Shown in pieces: positions 46,690 to 60,280 of a stretch of DNA of 64,000 nt (positions within the stretch are counted from its first letter, which is position 1; the number at the start of each line of letters is the position of its first letter). This stretch comes from Thysanoteuthis rhombus (taxonomy: Eukaryota > Mollusca > Cephalopoda > Oegopsida > Thysanoteuthidae). The stretch spans positions 42,772,142-42,836,141 of the forward strand of contig OY735236.1 of assembly GCA_963457665.1 (NCBI GenBank). Direction: 5' to 3'. The translations under genes and the position numbers were made by a program. A model generated the notes under the pieces. The model saw only the letters and a program-made list of their open reading frames with translations. It searched no databases and was not told the DNA's origin.

Positions 46690-49600
46690 CCATCAAATTG
46701 GGCTGAGTCGAAGAATACATCAATTCCACCCGATCCAATGGTACCGTTGCAATCAGCACGTCAAACTACGCCAGAAAAAGCCATAAAATCGATAGGTAAA
46801 AATGACATTGAAAAGACCATTTTTGATGGCTCCCTTATTGAAGTGCCTTCTCGACCAATAGCAGCTTTTTCCATCAAATTGGGCTGAGTTGAAAAATACA
46901 TCAAATCCACTCGATCCAATGGTACCGTTGCAATCAGCACGTCAAACTACACCAGAAAAAGCCATAGAATCGATAGGTAAAAATGACATTCAAAAGACCA
47001 TTTTAAATGGCTCCTTTATGGAAGTGCCTTCTCGACCAATAGCAACTTTTTCCATCAAATTGGGCTGAGTCGAAAAATACATCAAATCCACCCGATCCAA
47101 TGGTACCGTTGCAATCAGCACGTCAAACTGCGCCAGAAAAAGCCATAAAATCGATAGGTAAAAATGACATTCAAAAGACCATTTTTGATGGCTCCCTTAT
47201 GGAAGTGCCTTCTCGACCAATAGCGGCTTTTTCCATCAAATTGGGCTGAGTCGAAAAATACATCAAATCCACCCGATCCAATGGTACCGTTGCAATCAGC
47301 ACGTCAAACTACGCCAGAAAAAGCCATAAAATCGATAGGTAAAAATGACATTCAAAAGACCATTTTTGATGGCTCCCTTATGGAAGTGCCTTCTCGACCA
47401 ATAGCGGCTTTTTCCATCAAATTGGGCTGAGTCGAAAAATACATCAAATCCACCCGATCCAATGGTACCGTTGCAATCAGCACGTCAAACTACGCCAGAA
47501 AAAGCCATAAAATCGATAGGTAAAAATGACATTCAAAATACCATTTTTGATGGCTCCCTTATGGAAGTGCCTTCTCGACCAATAGCGGCTTTTTCCATCA
47601 AATTGGGCTGAGTCGAAAAATACATCAAATCCACCCGATCCAATGGTACTGTTGCAATCAGCACGTCAAACTACGCAAGAAAAAGCCATAAAATCGATAG
47701 GTAAAAATGACATTCAAAAGACCATTTTTGACGGCTTACTGATGTGTGCGGTAGAAATGCATTTTCGGTCAATATTGACTTTTTCCATCAAATTTGGCTG
47801 AGTCGAAATATACATCAAATCCACCTGATCCAATGGTACCGTTGCAATCAGCACGTCAAACTACGCCAGAAAAAGCCATAAAATCGATAGGTAAAAATGA
47901 CATTCAAAAGACCATTTTTGATGGCTCCCTTCATGAAGTACCTTATCGACCAATAGCGGCTTTTTCCATCAAATTGGGCTGAGTCGAAAAATACATCAAA
48001 TCCACCAGATCCAATGGTACCGTTGCAATCAGCACGTCAAACTACGCCAGAAAAAGCCATAAAATCGATAGGTAAAAATGACATTCAAAAGACCATTTTT
48101 GATGGCTCCATTATGGAAGTGCCTTCTCGACCAATAGCGGCTTTTTCCATCAAATTGGGCTGAGTCGAATAATACATCAAATCCACCCGATCCAATGGTA
48201 CCGTTGCGATCAGCACGTCAAACTACGCCAGAAAAAGCCATAAAATCGATAGGTAAAAATGACATTCAAAAGACCATTTTTGACGGCTTACTGATGTGTG
48301 CGGTAGAAATGCATTTTCGGTCAATATTGACTTTTACCATCAAATTGGGCTGAGTCGAAAAATACATCAAATCCACCCGATCCAATGGTACTTTTGCAAT
48401 CAGCACGTCAAACTACGCCAGAAAAAGCCCTAAAATCGATAGGTAAAAATGACATTCAAAAGACCATTTTTGATGGCTCCCTTATGGAAGTGCCTTCTCG
48501 ACCAATAGCGGCTTTTTCCATCAAATTGGGCTGAGTCGAAAAATACATCAAATCCACCCGATCCAATGGTACCGTTGCAATCAGCACGTCAAACTACGCC
48601 AGAAAAAGCCATAAAATCGATAGGTAAAAATGACATTCAAAAGACCATTTTTGACGGCTTACTGATGTGTGCAGTAAAAATGCATTTTCGGTCAATATTG
48701 ACTTTTTCAATCAAATTAGGCTGAGTCGAATAATACATCAAATCCACCCGATCCAATGGTACTTTTGCAATCAGCACGTCAAATTACGCCAGAAAATGCC
48801 AGAAAATCGATAGGTAAAAATGACATTCAAAACATCATTTTTGACGGCTGACTGATGTGTGCGGTAAAAATGCATTTTCGGTCAATATTGACTTTTCCCA
48901 TCAAATTGGGCTGAGTCGAATAATACATCAAATCCACCCGATCCAATGGTACCGTTGCAATCAGCACGTCAAACTACGCCAGAAAAAGCCATAAAATCGA
49001 TAGGTAAAAATGACATTCAAATGACCATTTTTGATGGCTCCCTTATTGAAGTGCCTTCTCGACCAATAGCAGCTTTTTCCATCAAATTGGGCTGAGTCGA
49101 AAAATACATCAAATCCACCCGATCCAATGGTACCGTTGCAATCAGCACGTCAAACTACGCCAGAAAAAGCCATAAAATCAATAGGTAAAAATGACATTCA
49201 AAAGACCATTTTTGATGGCTCCCTTATGGAAGTGCCTTCTCGACCAATAGCGGCTTTTTCCATCAAATTGGGCTGAGTCGAAAAATACATCAAATCCACC
49301 CGATCCAATGGTACCGTTGCAATCAGCACGTCAAACTACGCCAGAAAAAGCCATAAAATCGATAGGTAAAAATGACATTCAAAAGACCATTTTTGATGGC
49401 TCCCTTATGGAAGTGCCTTCTCGACCAATAGCGGCTTTTTCCATCAAATTGGGCTGAGTCGAAAAATACATCAAATCCACCCGATCCAATGGTACTGTTG
49501 CAATCAGCACGTTAAACTACGCCAGAAAAAGCTATAAAATCGATTGGTAAAAATGACATTCAAAAGACCATTTTTGATGGCTCCCTTATGGAAGTGCCTT

Positions 49601-50345
49601 CTCGACCAAGAGCGGCTTTTTTCATCAAATTGGGCTGAGTCGAAAAATACATCAAATCCACCCGATCCAATGGTACTGTTGCAATCAGCACGTCAAACTG
49701 CGCCAGAAAAAGCCATAAAATCGATGGGTAAAAATGACATTCAAATTACCATTTTTGATGGCTCCCTTCATGAAGTGCATTATCGACCAATAGCAGCTTT
49801 TTCCATCAAATTGGGCTGAGTCGAAAAATACATCAAATCCACCCGATCCAATGGTACCGTTGCAATAAGCACGTCAAACTACGCCAGAAAAAGCCATAAA
49901 ATCAATAAGTAAGAATGACAGTCAAAAGACCATTTTTGATGGCTCCCTTATGGAAGTGCCTTCTCGACCAATAGCAGTTTTCTCCATCAAATTGGACTGA
50001 GTGGAAAAATACATCAAATCCACCCGATCCGATGGTACCGTTGCAATCAGCACGTCAAACTACGCCAGAAAAAGCCATAAAATCGATAGGTAAAAATGAC
50101 ATTCAAAAGACCATTTTTGATGGCTCCCTTATGGAAGTGCCTTCTCGACCAATAGCGGCTTTTTCCATCAAATTGGGCTGAGTCGAAAAATACATCAAAT
50201 CCACCCGATCCAATGGTACCAGTGCAATCAGCACGTCAAACTACGCCAGAAAAAGCCATAAAATCGATAGGTAAAAATGACATTAAAAAGACCATTTCTG
50301 ATGGCTCTCTTATGGAAGTGCCTTCTCGACCAATAGCGGCTTTTT
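46690..50345. repeat. Mixed A/B segment
   Basis: B starts: 47595, 48147, 48518 and 48708. A monomers of note: tcaattcc with attgaaaag 46690; gagttgaaaaatac with actcgatcc and tagaatcg 46871; near-plain run 47052-47594; tttggctgag with ttcatgaag 47785; gccctaaaatc 48337; plain run 48898-49440; gttaaac with gctataaaatcgattgg 49441; ctgttgc/actgcgcc/ttcatgaag 49622; ataagc 49803; ggactgagtgg with gatgg 49984; ccagtgc with attaaaaag 50165. The 48518 and 48708 B monomers carry agaaaatgcc and aaaacatcatt, shared only with 51829. Confidence 0.84.
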
Positions 50346-50725
50346 CCATCAAATTGGGCTGAGTCGAAAGATACATCAAATCCACCCGATCCAGTGGTAC
50401 CGTTGCAATCAGCACGTCAAACTACGCCAGAAAAAGCCATAAAATCGATAGGTAAAAATGACATTCAAAAGACCATTTTTGACGGCTTACTGATGTGTGC
50501 GGTAAAAATGCATTTTCGGTCAATATTGACTTTTTCAATCAAATTAGGCTGAGTCGAATAATACATCAAATCCACCCGATCCAATGGTACTTTTGCAATC
50601 AGGACGTCAAATTACGCCAGAAAAAGCCATAAAATCGATAGGTAAAAATGACATTCAAAAGACCATTTTTTACGGCTTACTGATGTGTGCGGTAGAAATG
50701 CATTTTTGGTCAATATTGACTTTTC
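50346..50725. repeat. Paired B monomers of the caatcaaattagg class (Be)
   Basis: This second kind of adjacent B pair has a junction reading gactttttcaatcaaattagg followed by gagtcgaataatac and ggtacttttgc or ggtacttttcc. Pairs of this class start at 40789, 42075, 43188, 48518, 50346, 51639, 53847 and 55322, all in the 40.8-55.7 kb block. A lone B with the same exit junction lies at 13979. The class is regional and absent from the A-rich blocks. Confidence 0.85.
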
Positions 50726-53700
50726 CCATCAAATTGGGCTGAGTCGAAAAATACATCAAATCCACCCGATCCAATGGTACCGTTGCAATCAGCACGTCAA
50801 ACTACGCCAGAAAAAGCCATAAAATCGATGGGTAAAAATGACATTCAAATGACCATTTTTGATGGCTCCCTTATGGAAGTGCTTTCTCGACCAATAGCGG
50901 CTTTTTCCATCAAATTGGGCTGAGTCGAAAAATACATCAAATCCACCCGATCCAATGGTACCGTTGCAATCAGCACGTCAAACTACGCCAGAAAAAGCCA
51001 TAAAATCGATAGGTAAAAATGACATTCAAAAGACCATTTTTGACGGCTTACTGATGTGTGCGGTAGAAATGCATTTTCGGTCAATATTGACTTTTACCAT
51101 CAAATTGGGCTGAGTCGAAAAATACATCAAATCCACCCGATCCAATGGTACTTTTGCAATCAGCACGTCAAACTACGCCAGAAAAAGCCCTAAAATCGAT
51201 AGGTAAAAATGATATTCAAAAGACCATTTTTGATGGCTCCCTTATGGAAGTGCCTTCTCGACCAATAGCGGCTTTTTCCATCAAATTGGGCTGAGTCGAA
51301 AAATACATCAAATCCACCCGATCCAATGGTACCGTTGCAATCAGCACGTCAAACTACGCCAGAAAAAGCCATAAAATCGATAGGTAAAAATGACATTCAA
51401 AAGACCATTTTTGATGGCTCCCTTATGGATGTGCCTTCTCGACCAATAGCAGCTTTTTCCATCAAATTAGCTGAGTCGAAAAATACATCAAATCCACCCG
51501 ATCCAATGGTACCGTTGCAATCAGCACGTCAAACTACGCCAGAAAAAGCCATAAAATCGATGGGTAAAAATGACATTCAAAAGACCATTTTTGATGGCTC
51601 CCTTATGGAAGTGCCTTCTCGACCAATAGCGGCTTTTTCCATCAAATTGGGCTGAGTCGAAAAATACATCAAATCCACCCGATCCAATGGTACCGTTGCA
51701 ATCAGCACGTCAAACTACGCCAGAAAAAGCCATAAAATCGATAGGTAAAAATGACATTCAAAAGACCATTTTTGACGGCTTACTGATGTGTGCAGTAAAA
51801 ATGCATTTTCGGTCAATATTGACTTTTTCAATCAAATTAGGGTGAGTCGAATAATACATCAAATCCACCCGATCCAATGGTACTTTTGCAATCAGCACGT
51901 CAAATTACGCCAGAAAATGCCATAAAATCGATAGGTAAAAATGACATTCAAAACATCATTTTTGACGGCTTACTGATGTGTGCCGTAAAAATGCATTTTC
52001 GGTCAATATTGACTTTTCCCATCAAATTGGGCTGAGTCGAATAATACATCAAATCCACCCGATCCAATGGTACCGTTGCAATCAGCACGTCAAACTACGC
52101 CAGAAAAAGCCATAAAATCGATAGGTAAAAATGACATTCAAAAGACCATTTTTTACGGCTCCCTTATGGAAGTGCCTTCTCGACCAATAGCGGCTTTTTC
52201 CATCAAATTGGGATGAGTCGAAAAATACATCAAATCCACCCGATCCAATGGTACCGTTGCAATCAGCACGTCAAACTACGCCAGAAAAAGCCATAAAATC
52301 GATAGGTAAAAATGACATTCAAAAGACCATTTTTGACAGCTTACTGATGTGTGCGGTAAAAATGCATTTTCGGTCAATATTGACTTTTCCCATCAAATTA
52401 GGCTGAGTCGAATAATACATCAAATCCACCCGATCCAATGGTACCGTTGCAATCAGCACGTCAAACTACGCCAGAAAAAGCCATAAAATCGATAGGTAAA
52501 AATGACATTCAAATGACCATTTTTGATGGCTCCCTTATGGAAGTGCTTTCTCGACCAATAGCAGCTTTTTCCATCAAATTGGGCTGAGTCGAAAAATACA
52601 TCAAATCCACCCGATCCAATGGTACCGTTGCAATCAGCACGTCAAACTACGCCAGAAAAAGCCATAAAATCGATAGGTAAAAATGACATTCAAAAGACCA
52701 TTTTTGATGGCTCCCTTATGGAAGTGCCTCCTCGACCAATAGCGGCTTTTTCCATCAAATTGGGCTGAGTCGAAAAATACATCAAATCCACCCGATCCAA
52801 TGGTACCGTTGCAATCAGCACGTCAAACTACGCCAGAAAAAGCCATAAAATCAATAGGTAAAAATGACATTCAAAAGACCATTTTTGAAGGCTCCCTTAT
52901 GGAAGTGCCTTCTCGACCAATAGCGGCTTTTTCCATCAAATTGGGCTGAGTCGAAAAATACATCAAATCCACCCGATCCAATGGTACCGTTGCAATCAGC
53001 ACGTCAAACTACGCCAGAAAAAGCCATAAAATCGATAGGTAAAAATGACATTCAAAAGACCACTTTTGATGGCTCCCTTATGGAAGTGCCTTCTCGACCA
53101 ATAGCGGCTTTTTCCATCAAATTGGGCTGAGTCGAAAAATACATCAAATCCACCCGATCCAATGGTACCGTTGCAATCAGCACGTTAAACTACGCCAGAA
53201 AAAGCCATAAAATCGATAGGTAAAAATGACATTCAAAAGACCATTTTTGATGGCTCCCTTATGGAAGTGCCTTCTCGACCAATAGCGGCTTTTTCCATCA
53301 AATTGGGCTGAGTCGAAAAATACATCAAATCCACCCGATCCAATGGTACCGTTGCAATCAGCACGTCAAACTACGCCAGAAAAAGCCATAAAATCGATAG
53401 GTAAAAATGACATTCAAAAGACCATTTTTGACGGCTTACTGATGTGTGCGGTAAAAATGCATTTTCGGTCAATATTGACTTTTTCCATCAAATTAGGCTG
53501 AGTCGAAAAATACATCAAATCCACCCGATCCAATGGTACCGTTGCAATCAGCACGTCAAACTACGCCAGAAAAAGCCATAAAATCGATAGGTAAAAATGA
53601 CATTCAAAAGACCATTTTTGATGGCTCCCTTATGGAAGTGCCTTCTCGACCAATAGCGGCTTTTTCCATCAAATTGGGCTGAGTCGAAAAATACATCAAA

Positions 53701-55321
53701 TCCACCCGATCCAATGGTACCGTTGCAATCAGCACGTCAAACTACGCCAGAAAAAGCCATAAAATCGATAGGTAAAAATGACATTCAAAAGACCATTTTT
53801 GATGGCTCCCTTATGGAAGTGCCTTCTCGACCAATAGCGGCTTTTTCCATCAATTTGGGCTGAGTCGAAAAATACATCAAATCCACCCGATCCAATGGTA
53901 CCGTTGCAATCAGCACGTCAAACTACGCCAGAAAAAACCATAAAATCGATAGGTAAAAATGACATTCAAAAGACCATTTTTGACGGCTTACTGATGTGTG
54001 CAGTAAAAATGCATTTTCGGTCAATATTGACTTTTTCAATCAAATTAGGCTGAGTCGAATAATACATCAAATCCACCCGATCCAATGGTACTTTTGCAAT
54101 CAGCACGTCAAACTACGCCAGAAAAAGCCATAAAATCGATAGGTAAAAATGACATTCAAAAGACCATTTTTGACGGCTTACTGATGTGTGCGGTAGAAAT
54201 GCATTTTTGGTCAATATTGACTTTTCCCATCAAATTAGGCTGAGTCAAAAAATACATCAAATCCACCCGATCCAATGGTACCGTTGCAATCAGCACGTCA
54301 AACTACGCCAGAAAAAGCCATAAAATCGATAGGTAAAAATGACATTCAAATGACCATTTTTGATGGCTTCATTATGGAAGTGCCTTCTCGACCAATAGCG
54401 GCTTTTTCCATCAAATTGGGCTGAGTCGAAAAATACATCAAATCCACCCGATCCAATGGTACCGTTGCAATCAGCACGTCAAACTACGCCAGAAAAAGCC
54501 ATAAAATCGATAGGTAAAAATGACATTCAAAAGACCATTTTTGATGGCTCCCTTATGGAAGTGCCTTCTCGACCAATAGCGGCTTTTTCCATCAAATTGG
54601 GCTGAGTCGAAAAATACATCAAATCCACCCGATCCAATGGTACCGTTGCAATCAGCACGTCAAACTACGCCAGAAAAAGCCATAAAATCGATAGGTAAAA
54701 ATGACATTCTAAAGACCATTTTTGATGGCTCCCTTATGGAAGTGCCTTCTCGACCAATAGCGGCTTTTTCCATCAAATTGGGCTGAGTCGAAAAATACAT
54801 CATATCCACCCGATCCAATGGTACCGTTGCAATCAGCACGTCAAACTACGCCAGAAAAAGCCATAAAATCGATAGGTAAAAATGACATTCAAAAGACCAT
54901 TTTTGACGGCTTACTGATGTGTGCGGTAGAAATGCATTTTCGGTCAATATTGACTTTTTCCATCAAATTAGGCTGAGTCGAATAAAACATCAAATCCACC
55001 CGATCCAATGGTACTTTTGCAATCAGCACGTCAAACTACGCCAGAAAAAGCCATAAAATCGATAGGTAAAAATGACATTCAAAAGACCATTTTTGATGGC
55101 TCCCTTATGGAAGTGCCTTCTCGACCAATAGCGGCTTTTTCCATCAAATTGGGCTGAGTCGAAAAATACATCAAATCCACCCGATCCAATGGTACCGTTG
55201 CAATCAGCACGTCAAACTACGCCAGAAAAAGCCATAAAATCGATAGGTAAAAATGACATTCAAAAGACCATTTTTGATGGCTCCCTTATGGAAGTGCCTT
55301 CTCGACCAATAGCGGCTTTTT
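50346..55321. repeat. B-rich segment, single and paired B
   Basis: B starts: 50346, 50536, 50907, 51639, 51829, 52200, 53295, 53847, 54037 and 54770. Be-class pairs lie at 50346, 51639 and 53847. Intervening A counts are 0, 1, 3, 0, 1, 5, 2, 0, 3 and 2. The A monomer at 51459 is 180 bp (aaattagctgag, one g missing). Most A monomers are near consensus with private changes such as ttttttacgg near 52150, ttttgaagg near 52887, ccacttttg near 53061 and attctaaag near 54707. Confidence 0.86.
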
Positions 55322-56425
55322 CCATCAAATTGGGCTGAGTCGAAAAATACATCAAATCCACCCGATCCAATGGTACCGTTGCAATCAGCACGTCAAACTA
55401 CACCAGAAAAAACCATAAAATCGATAGGTAAAAATGACATTCAAAAGACCATTTTTGACGGCTTACTGATGTGTGCGGTAAAAATGCATTTTCGGTCAAT
55501 ATTGACTTTTTCAATCAAATTAGGCTGAGTCGAATAATACATCAAATCCACTCGATCCACTGGTACTTTTGCAATCAGCACGTCAAACTACGCCAGAAAA
55601 AGCCATAAAATCGATAGGTAAAAATGACATTCAAAAGACCATTTTTGACGGCTTACTGATGTGTGCGGTAGAAATGCATTTTTGGTCAATATTGACTTTT
55701 CCCATCTAATTGGGCTGAGTCAAAAAATACATCAAATCCACCCGATCCAATGGTACCGTTGCAATCAGCACGTCAAACTACGCCAGAAAAAGCCATAAAA
55801 TCGATAGGTAAAAATGACATTCAAATGACCATTTTTGATGGCTTCCTTATGGAAGTGCCTTCTCGACCAATAGCGGCTTTTTCCATCAAATTGGGCTGAG
55901 TCGAAAAATACATCAAATCCACCCGATCCAATGGTACCGTTGCAATCAGCACGTCAAAGTACGCCAGAAAAAGCCATAAAATCGATAGGTAAAAATGACA
56001 TTCAAAAGACCATTTTTGATGGCTCCCTTATGGAAGTGCCTTCTCGACCAATAGCGGCTTTTTCTATCAAATTGGGCTGAGTCGAAAAATACATCAAATC
56101 CACCCGATCCAATGGTACCGTTGCAATCAGCACGTCAAACTACGCCAGAAAAAGCCATAAAATCGATAGGTAAAAATGACATTCAAAAGACCATTTTTGA
56201 TGGCTCCCTTATGGAAGTGCCTTCTCGACCAATAGCGGCTTTTTCCATCAAATTGGGCTGAGTCGAAAAATACATCAAATCCACCCGATCCAATGGTACC
56301 GTTGCAATCAGCACGTCAAACTACGCCAGAAAAAGCCATAAAATCGATAGGTAAAAATGACATTCAAAAGACCATTTTTGATGGCTCCCTTATGGAAGTG
56401 CCTTCTCGACCAATAGCAGCTTTTT
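55322..56425. repeat. Be pair and four A monomers leading into the 7-mer array
   Basis: The B pair is at 55322 (caccag, gaaaaaaccat) and 55512 (actcgatccactgg). The A monomers are 55702 (ctaattggg, gtcaaaaaatac, attcaaatgacc, ggcttcc), 55883 (gtcaaagtacgcc, ttctatc), 56064 and 56245 (both near consensus). The pair and the 55702 monomer match 40789-41350 at about +14,532. The next monomer, at 56426, is the first that recurs with the 1,285-bp period. Confidence 0.86.
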
Positions 56426-57710
56426 CCATCAAATTGGGCTGAGTCGAAAAATACATCAATTCCACCCGATCCAATGGTACTGTTGCAATCAGCACGTCAA
56501 ACTACGCCAGAAAAAGCCATAAAATCGATAGGTAAAAATGACATTAAAAAGACCATTTTCGATGGCTCCCTTATGGAAGTGCCTTCTCGACCAATAGCGG
56601 CTTTTTCCATCAAATTGGGCTGAGTCGACAAATACATCAAATCCACCCGATCCAATGGTACCGTTGCAATCAGCACGTCAAACTACGCCAGAAAAAGCCA
56701 TAGAATCGATAGGTAAAAATGACATTCAAAAGACCATTTTTGATGGCTCCCTTATGGAAGTGCCTTCTCGACCAATACCAACTTTTTCCATCAAATTGGG
56801 CTGAGTCGAAAAATACATCAATTCCACCCGATCCAATGGTACCGTTGCAATCAGCACGTCGAACTGCGCCAGAAAAAGCCATAAAATCGATAGGTAAAAA
56901 TGACATTCAAAAGACCATTTTTGATGGCTCCCTTATGGAAGTGCCTTCTCGACCAATAGCGGCTTTTTCCATCAAATTGGGCTGAGTCGAAAAATACATC
57001 AAATCCACCCGATCCAATGGTACCGTTGCAATCAGCACGTTAAACTACGCCCGAAAAAGCCATAAAATCGATAGGTAAAAATGACATTCAATAGACCATT
57101 TTTTATGGCTCCCTTATGGAAGTGCCTTCTCGACCAATAGCGGCTTTTTCCATCAAATTGGGCTGAGTCAAAAAATACATCAAATCCACCCGATCCAATG
57201 GTACCGTTGCAATCAGCACGTCAAACTACGCCAGAAAAAGCCATAAAATCGATAGGTAAAAATGAAATTCAAAAGACCATTTTTGACGGCTTACTGATGT
57301 GTGCAGTAGAAATGCATTTTTGGTCAATATTGACTTTTCCCATCAAATTGGGCTGAGTCGAAAAATACATCAAATCCACCCGATCCAATGGTACCGTTGC
57401 AATCAGCATGTCAAAAAACGCCAGAAAAAGCCATAAAATCGATAGGTAAAAATGACATTCAAAAGACCATTTTTGATGGCTTACTGATGTGTGCGGTAAA
57501 AATGCATTTTCGGTCAATATTGGTTATTTCCATCAAATTGGGTTGAGTCGAAGAATACATCAAATCCACCCGATCCAATGGTACCGTTGCAATCAGCACG
57601 TCAAACTACGCCAGAAAAAGCCATAAAATCGATAGGTAAAAATGACATTGAAAAGACCATTTTTGATGGCTCCCTTATGGAAGTTCCTTCTCGACCAATA
57701 GCGGCTTTTT
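56426..57710. repeat. 7-mer HOR copy 1 (version X, oldest edge)
   Basis: This copy carries tagaatcg, whereas the other four have tagaattg. It also has ctgttgc and tcaattcc in its first monomer (56426), which the other copies lack. Bd has catgtcaaaaaacgcc and the last monomer has gaagttcc (near 57684), like copy 3. These edge differences suggest it was outside the latest round of homogenisation. Confidence 0.88.
57150..57529. repeat. Paired B monomers, Bc followed by Bd
   Basis: Two B monomers are directly adjacent. The first (Bc, 57150-57339) is marked by aatgaaattc, gcagtagaaatgc and ttggtcaatattgacttttc. The second (Bd, 57340-57529) is marked by agcatgtcaaaaaacgcc and tattggttatttcc. The same Bc-Bd pairing, with small differences, starts at 17083, 18377, 44482, 58435, 59720, 61005 and 62290. 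The hybrid plus B pair at 15255 is related. The window holds 17 adjacent B-B pairs and no run of three. Confidence 0.9.
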
Positions 57711-58995
57711 CCATCAAATTGGGCTGAGTCGAAAAATACATCAAATCCACCCGATCCAATGGTACCGTTGCAATCAGCACGTCAAACTACGCCAGAAAAA
57801 GCCATAAAATCGATAGGTAAAAATGACATTAAAAAGACCATTTTCGATGGCTCCCTTATGGAAGTGCCTTCTCGACCAATAGCGGCTTTTTCCATCAAAT
57901 TGGGCTGAGTCGACAAATACATCAAATCCACCCGATCCAATGGTACCGTTGCAATCAGCACGTCAAACTACGCCAGAAAAAGCCATAGAATTGATAGGTA
58001 AAAATGACATTCAAAAGACCATTTTTGATGGCTCCCTTATGGAAGTGCCTTCTCGACCAATACCAACTTTTTCCATCAAATTGGGCTGAGTCGAAAAATA
58101 CATCAATTCCACCCGATCAAATGGTACCGTTGCAATCAGCACGTCGAACTGCGCCAGAAAAAGCCATAAAATCGATAGGTAAAAATGACATTCAAAAGAC
58201 CATTTTTGATGGCTCCCTTATGGAAGTGCCTTCTCGACCAATAGCGGCTTTTTCCATCAAATTGGGCTGAGTCGAAAAATACATCAAATCCACCCGATCC
58301 AATGGTACCGTTGCAATCAGCACGTTAAACTACGCCCGAAAAAGCCATAAAATCGATAGGTAAAAATGACATTCAATAGACCATTTTTTATGGCTCCCTT
58401 ATGGAAGTGCCTTCTCGACCAATAGCGGCTTTTTCCATCAAATTGGGCTGAGTCAAAAAATACATCAAATCCACCCGATCCAATGGTACCGTTGCAATCA
58501 GCACGTCAAACTACGCCAGAAAAAGCCATAAAATCGATAGGTAAAAATGAAATTCAAAAGACCATTTTTGACGGCTTACTGATGTGTGCAGTAGAAATGC
58601 ATTTTTGGTCAATATTGACTTTTCCCATCAAATTGGGCTGAGTCGAAAAATACATCAAATCCACCCGATCCAATGGTACCGTTGCAATCAGCATGTCATA
58701 AAACGCCAGAAAAAGCCGTAAAATCGATAGGTAAAAATGACATTCAAAAGACCATTTTTGATGGCTTACTGATGTGTGCGGTAAAAATGCATTTTCGGTC
58801 AATATTGGTTATTTCCATCAAATTGGGTTGAGTCGAAGAATACATCAAATCCACCCGATCCAATGGTACCGTTGCAATCAGCACGTCAAACTACGCCAGA
58901 AAAAGCCATAAAATCGATAGGTAAAAATGACATTGAAAAGACCATTTTTGATGGCTCCCTTATGGAAGTTCTTTCTCGACCAATAGCGGCTTTTT
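57711..58995. repeat. 7-mer HOR copy 2 (version Y)
   Basis: Version Y markers are gatcaaatgg near 58119, tcataaaacgcc near 58697, gccgtaaaatcg near 58717 and gaagttctttctcg near 58966. All four recur in copy 4, 2,570 bp downstream, and are absent from copies 1, 3 and 5. Confidence 0.9.
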
Positions 58996-60280
58996 CCATC
59001 AAATTGGGCTGAGTCGAAAAATACATCAAATCCACCCGATCCAATGGTACCGTTGCAATCAGCACGTCAAACTACGCCAGAAAAAGCCATAAAATCGATA
59101 GGTAAAAATGACATTAAAAAGACCATTTTCGATGGCTCCCTTATGGAAGTGCCTTCTCGACCAATAGCGGCTTTTTCCATCAAATTGGGCTGAGTCGACA
59201 AATACATCAAATCCACCCGATCCAATGGTACCGTTGCAATCAGCACGTCAAACTACGCCAGAAAAAGCCATAGAATTGATAGGTAAAAATGACATTCAAA
59301 AGACCATTTTTGATGGCTCCCTTATGGAAGTGCCTTCTCGACCAATACCAACTTTTTCCATCAAATTGGGCTGAGTCGACAAATACATCAAATCCACCCG
59401 ATCCAATGGTACCGTTGCAATCAGCACGTCGAACTGCGCCAGAAAAAGCCATAAAATCGATAGGTAAAAATGACATTCAAAAGACCATTTTTGATGGCTC
59501 CCTTATGGAAGTGCCTTCTCGACCAATAGCGGCTTTTTCCATCAAATTGGGCTGAGTCGAAAAATACATCAAATCCACCCGATCCAATGGTACCGTTGCA
59601 ATCAGCACATTAAACTACGCCCGAAAAAGCCATAAAATCGATAGGTAAAAATGACATTCAATAGACCATTTTTTATGGCTCCCTTATGGAAGTGCCTTCT
59701 CGACCAATAGCGGCTTTTTCCATCAAATTGGGCTGAGTCAAAAAATACATCAAATCCACCCGATCCAATGGTACCGTTGCAATCAGCACGTCAAACTACG
59801 CCAGAAAAAGCCATAAAATCGATAGGTAAAAATGAAATTCAAAAGACCATTTTTGACGGCTTACTGATGTGTGCAGTAGAAATGCATTTTTGGTCAATAT
59901 TGACTTTTCCCATCAAATTGGGCTGAGTCGAAAAATACATCAAATCCACCCGATCCAATGGTACCGTTGCAATCAGCATGTCAAAAAACGCCAGAAAAAG
60001 CCATAAAATCGATAGGTAAAAATGACATTCAAAAGACCATTTTTGATGGCTTACTGATGTGTGCGGTAAAAATGCATTTTCGGTCAATATTGGTTATTTC
60101 CATCAAATTGGGTTGAGTCGAAGAATACATCAAATCCACCCGATCCAATGGTACCGTTGCAATCAGCACGTCAAACTACGCCAGAAAAAGCCATAAAATC
60201 GATAGGTAAAAATGACATTGAAAAGACCATTTTTGATGGCTCCCTTATGGAAGTTCCTTCTCGACCAATAGCGGCTTTTT
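58996..60280. repeat. 7-mer HOR copy 3 (version X)
   Basis: Version X Bd has catgtcaaaaaacgcc, and gaagttccttctcg lies near 60253. Private to this copy are a second gtcgacaaatac near 59378 and cacattaaac near 59608. The matching positions in copy 5 read gtcgaaaaatac and cacgttaaac. Confidence 0.9.

Noticed and set aside
57269..57517. Recurring 82-residue minus-strand ORF starting MTENAFLPHTSVS, with a hydrophobic stretch
   Set aside because: It spans a Bc-Bd pair and recurs exactly with it. The hydrophobic run is the translation of the shared repeat sequence in that frame. Frame and length follow from the 190-bp monomer, so I do not call a small membrane protein.
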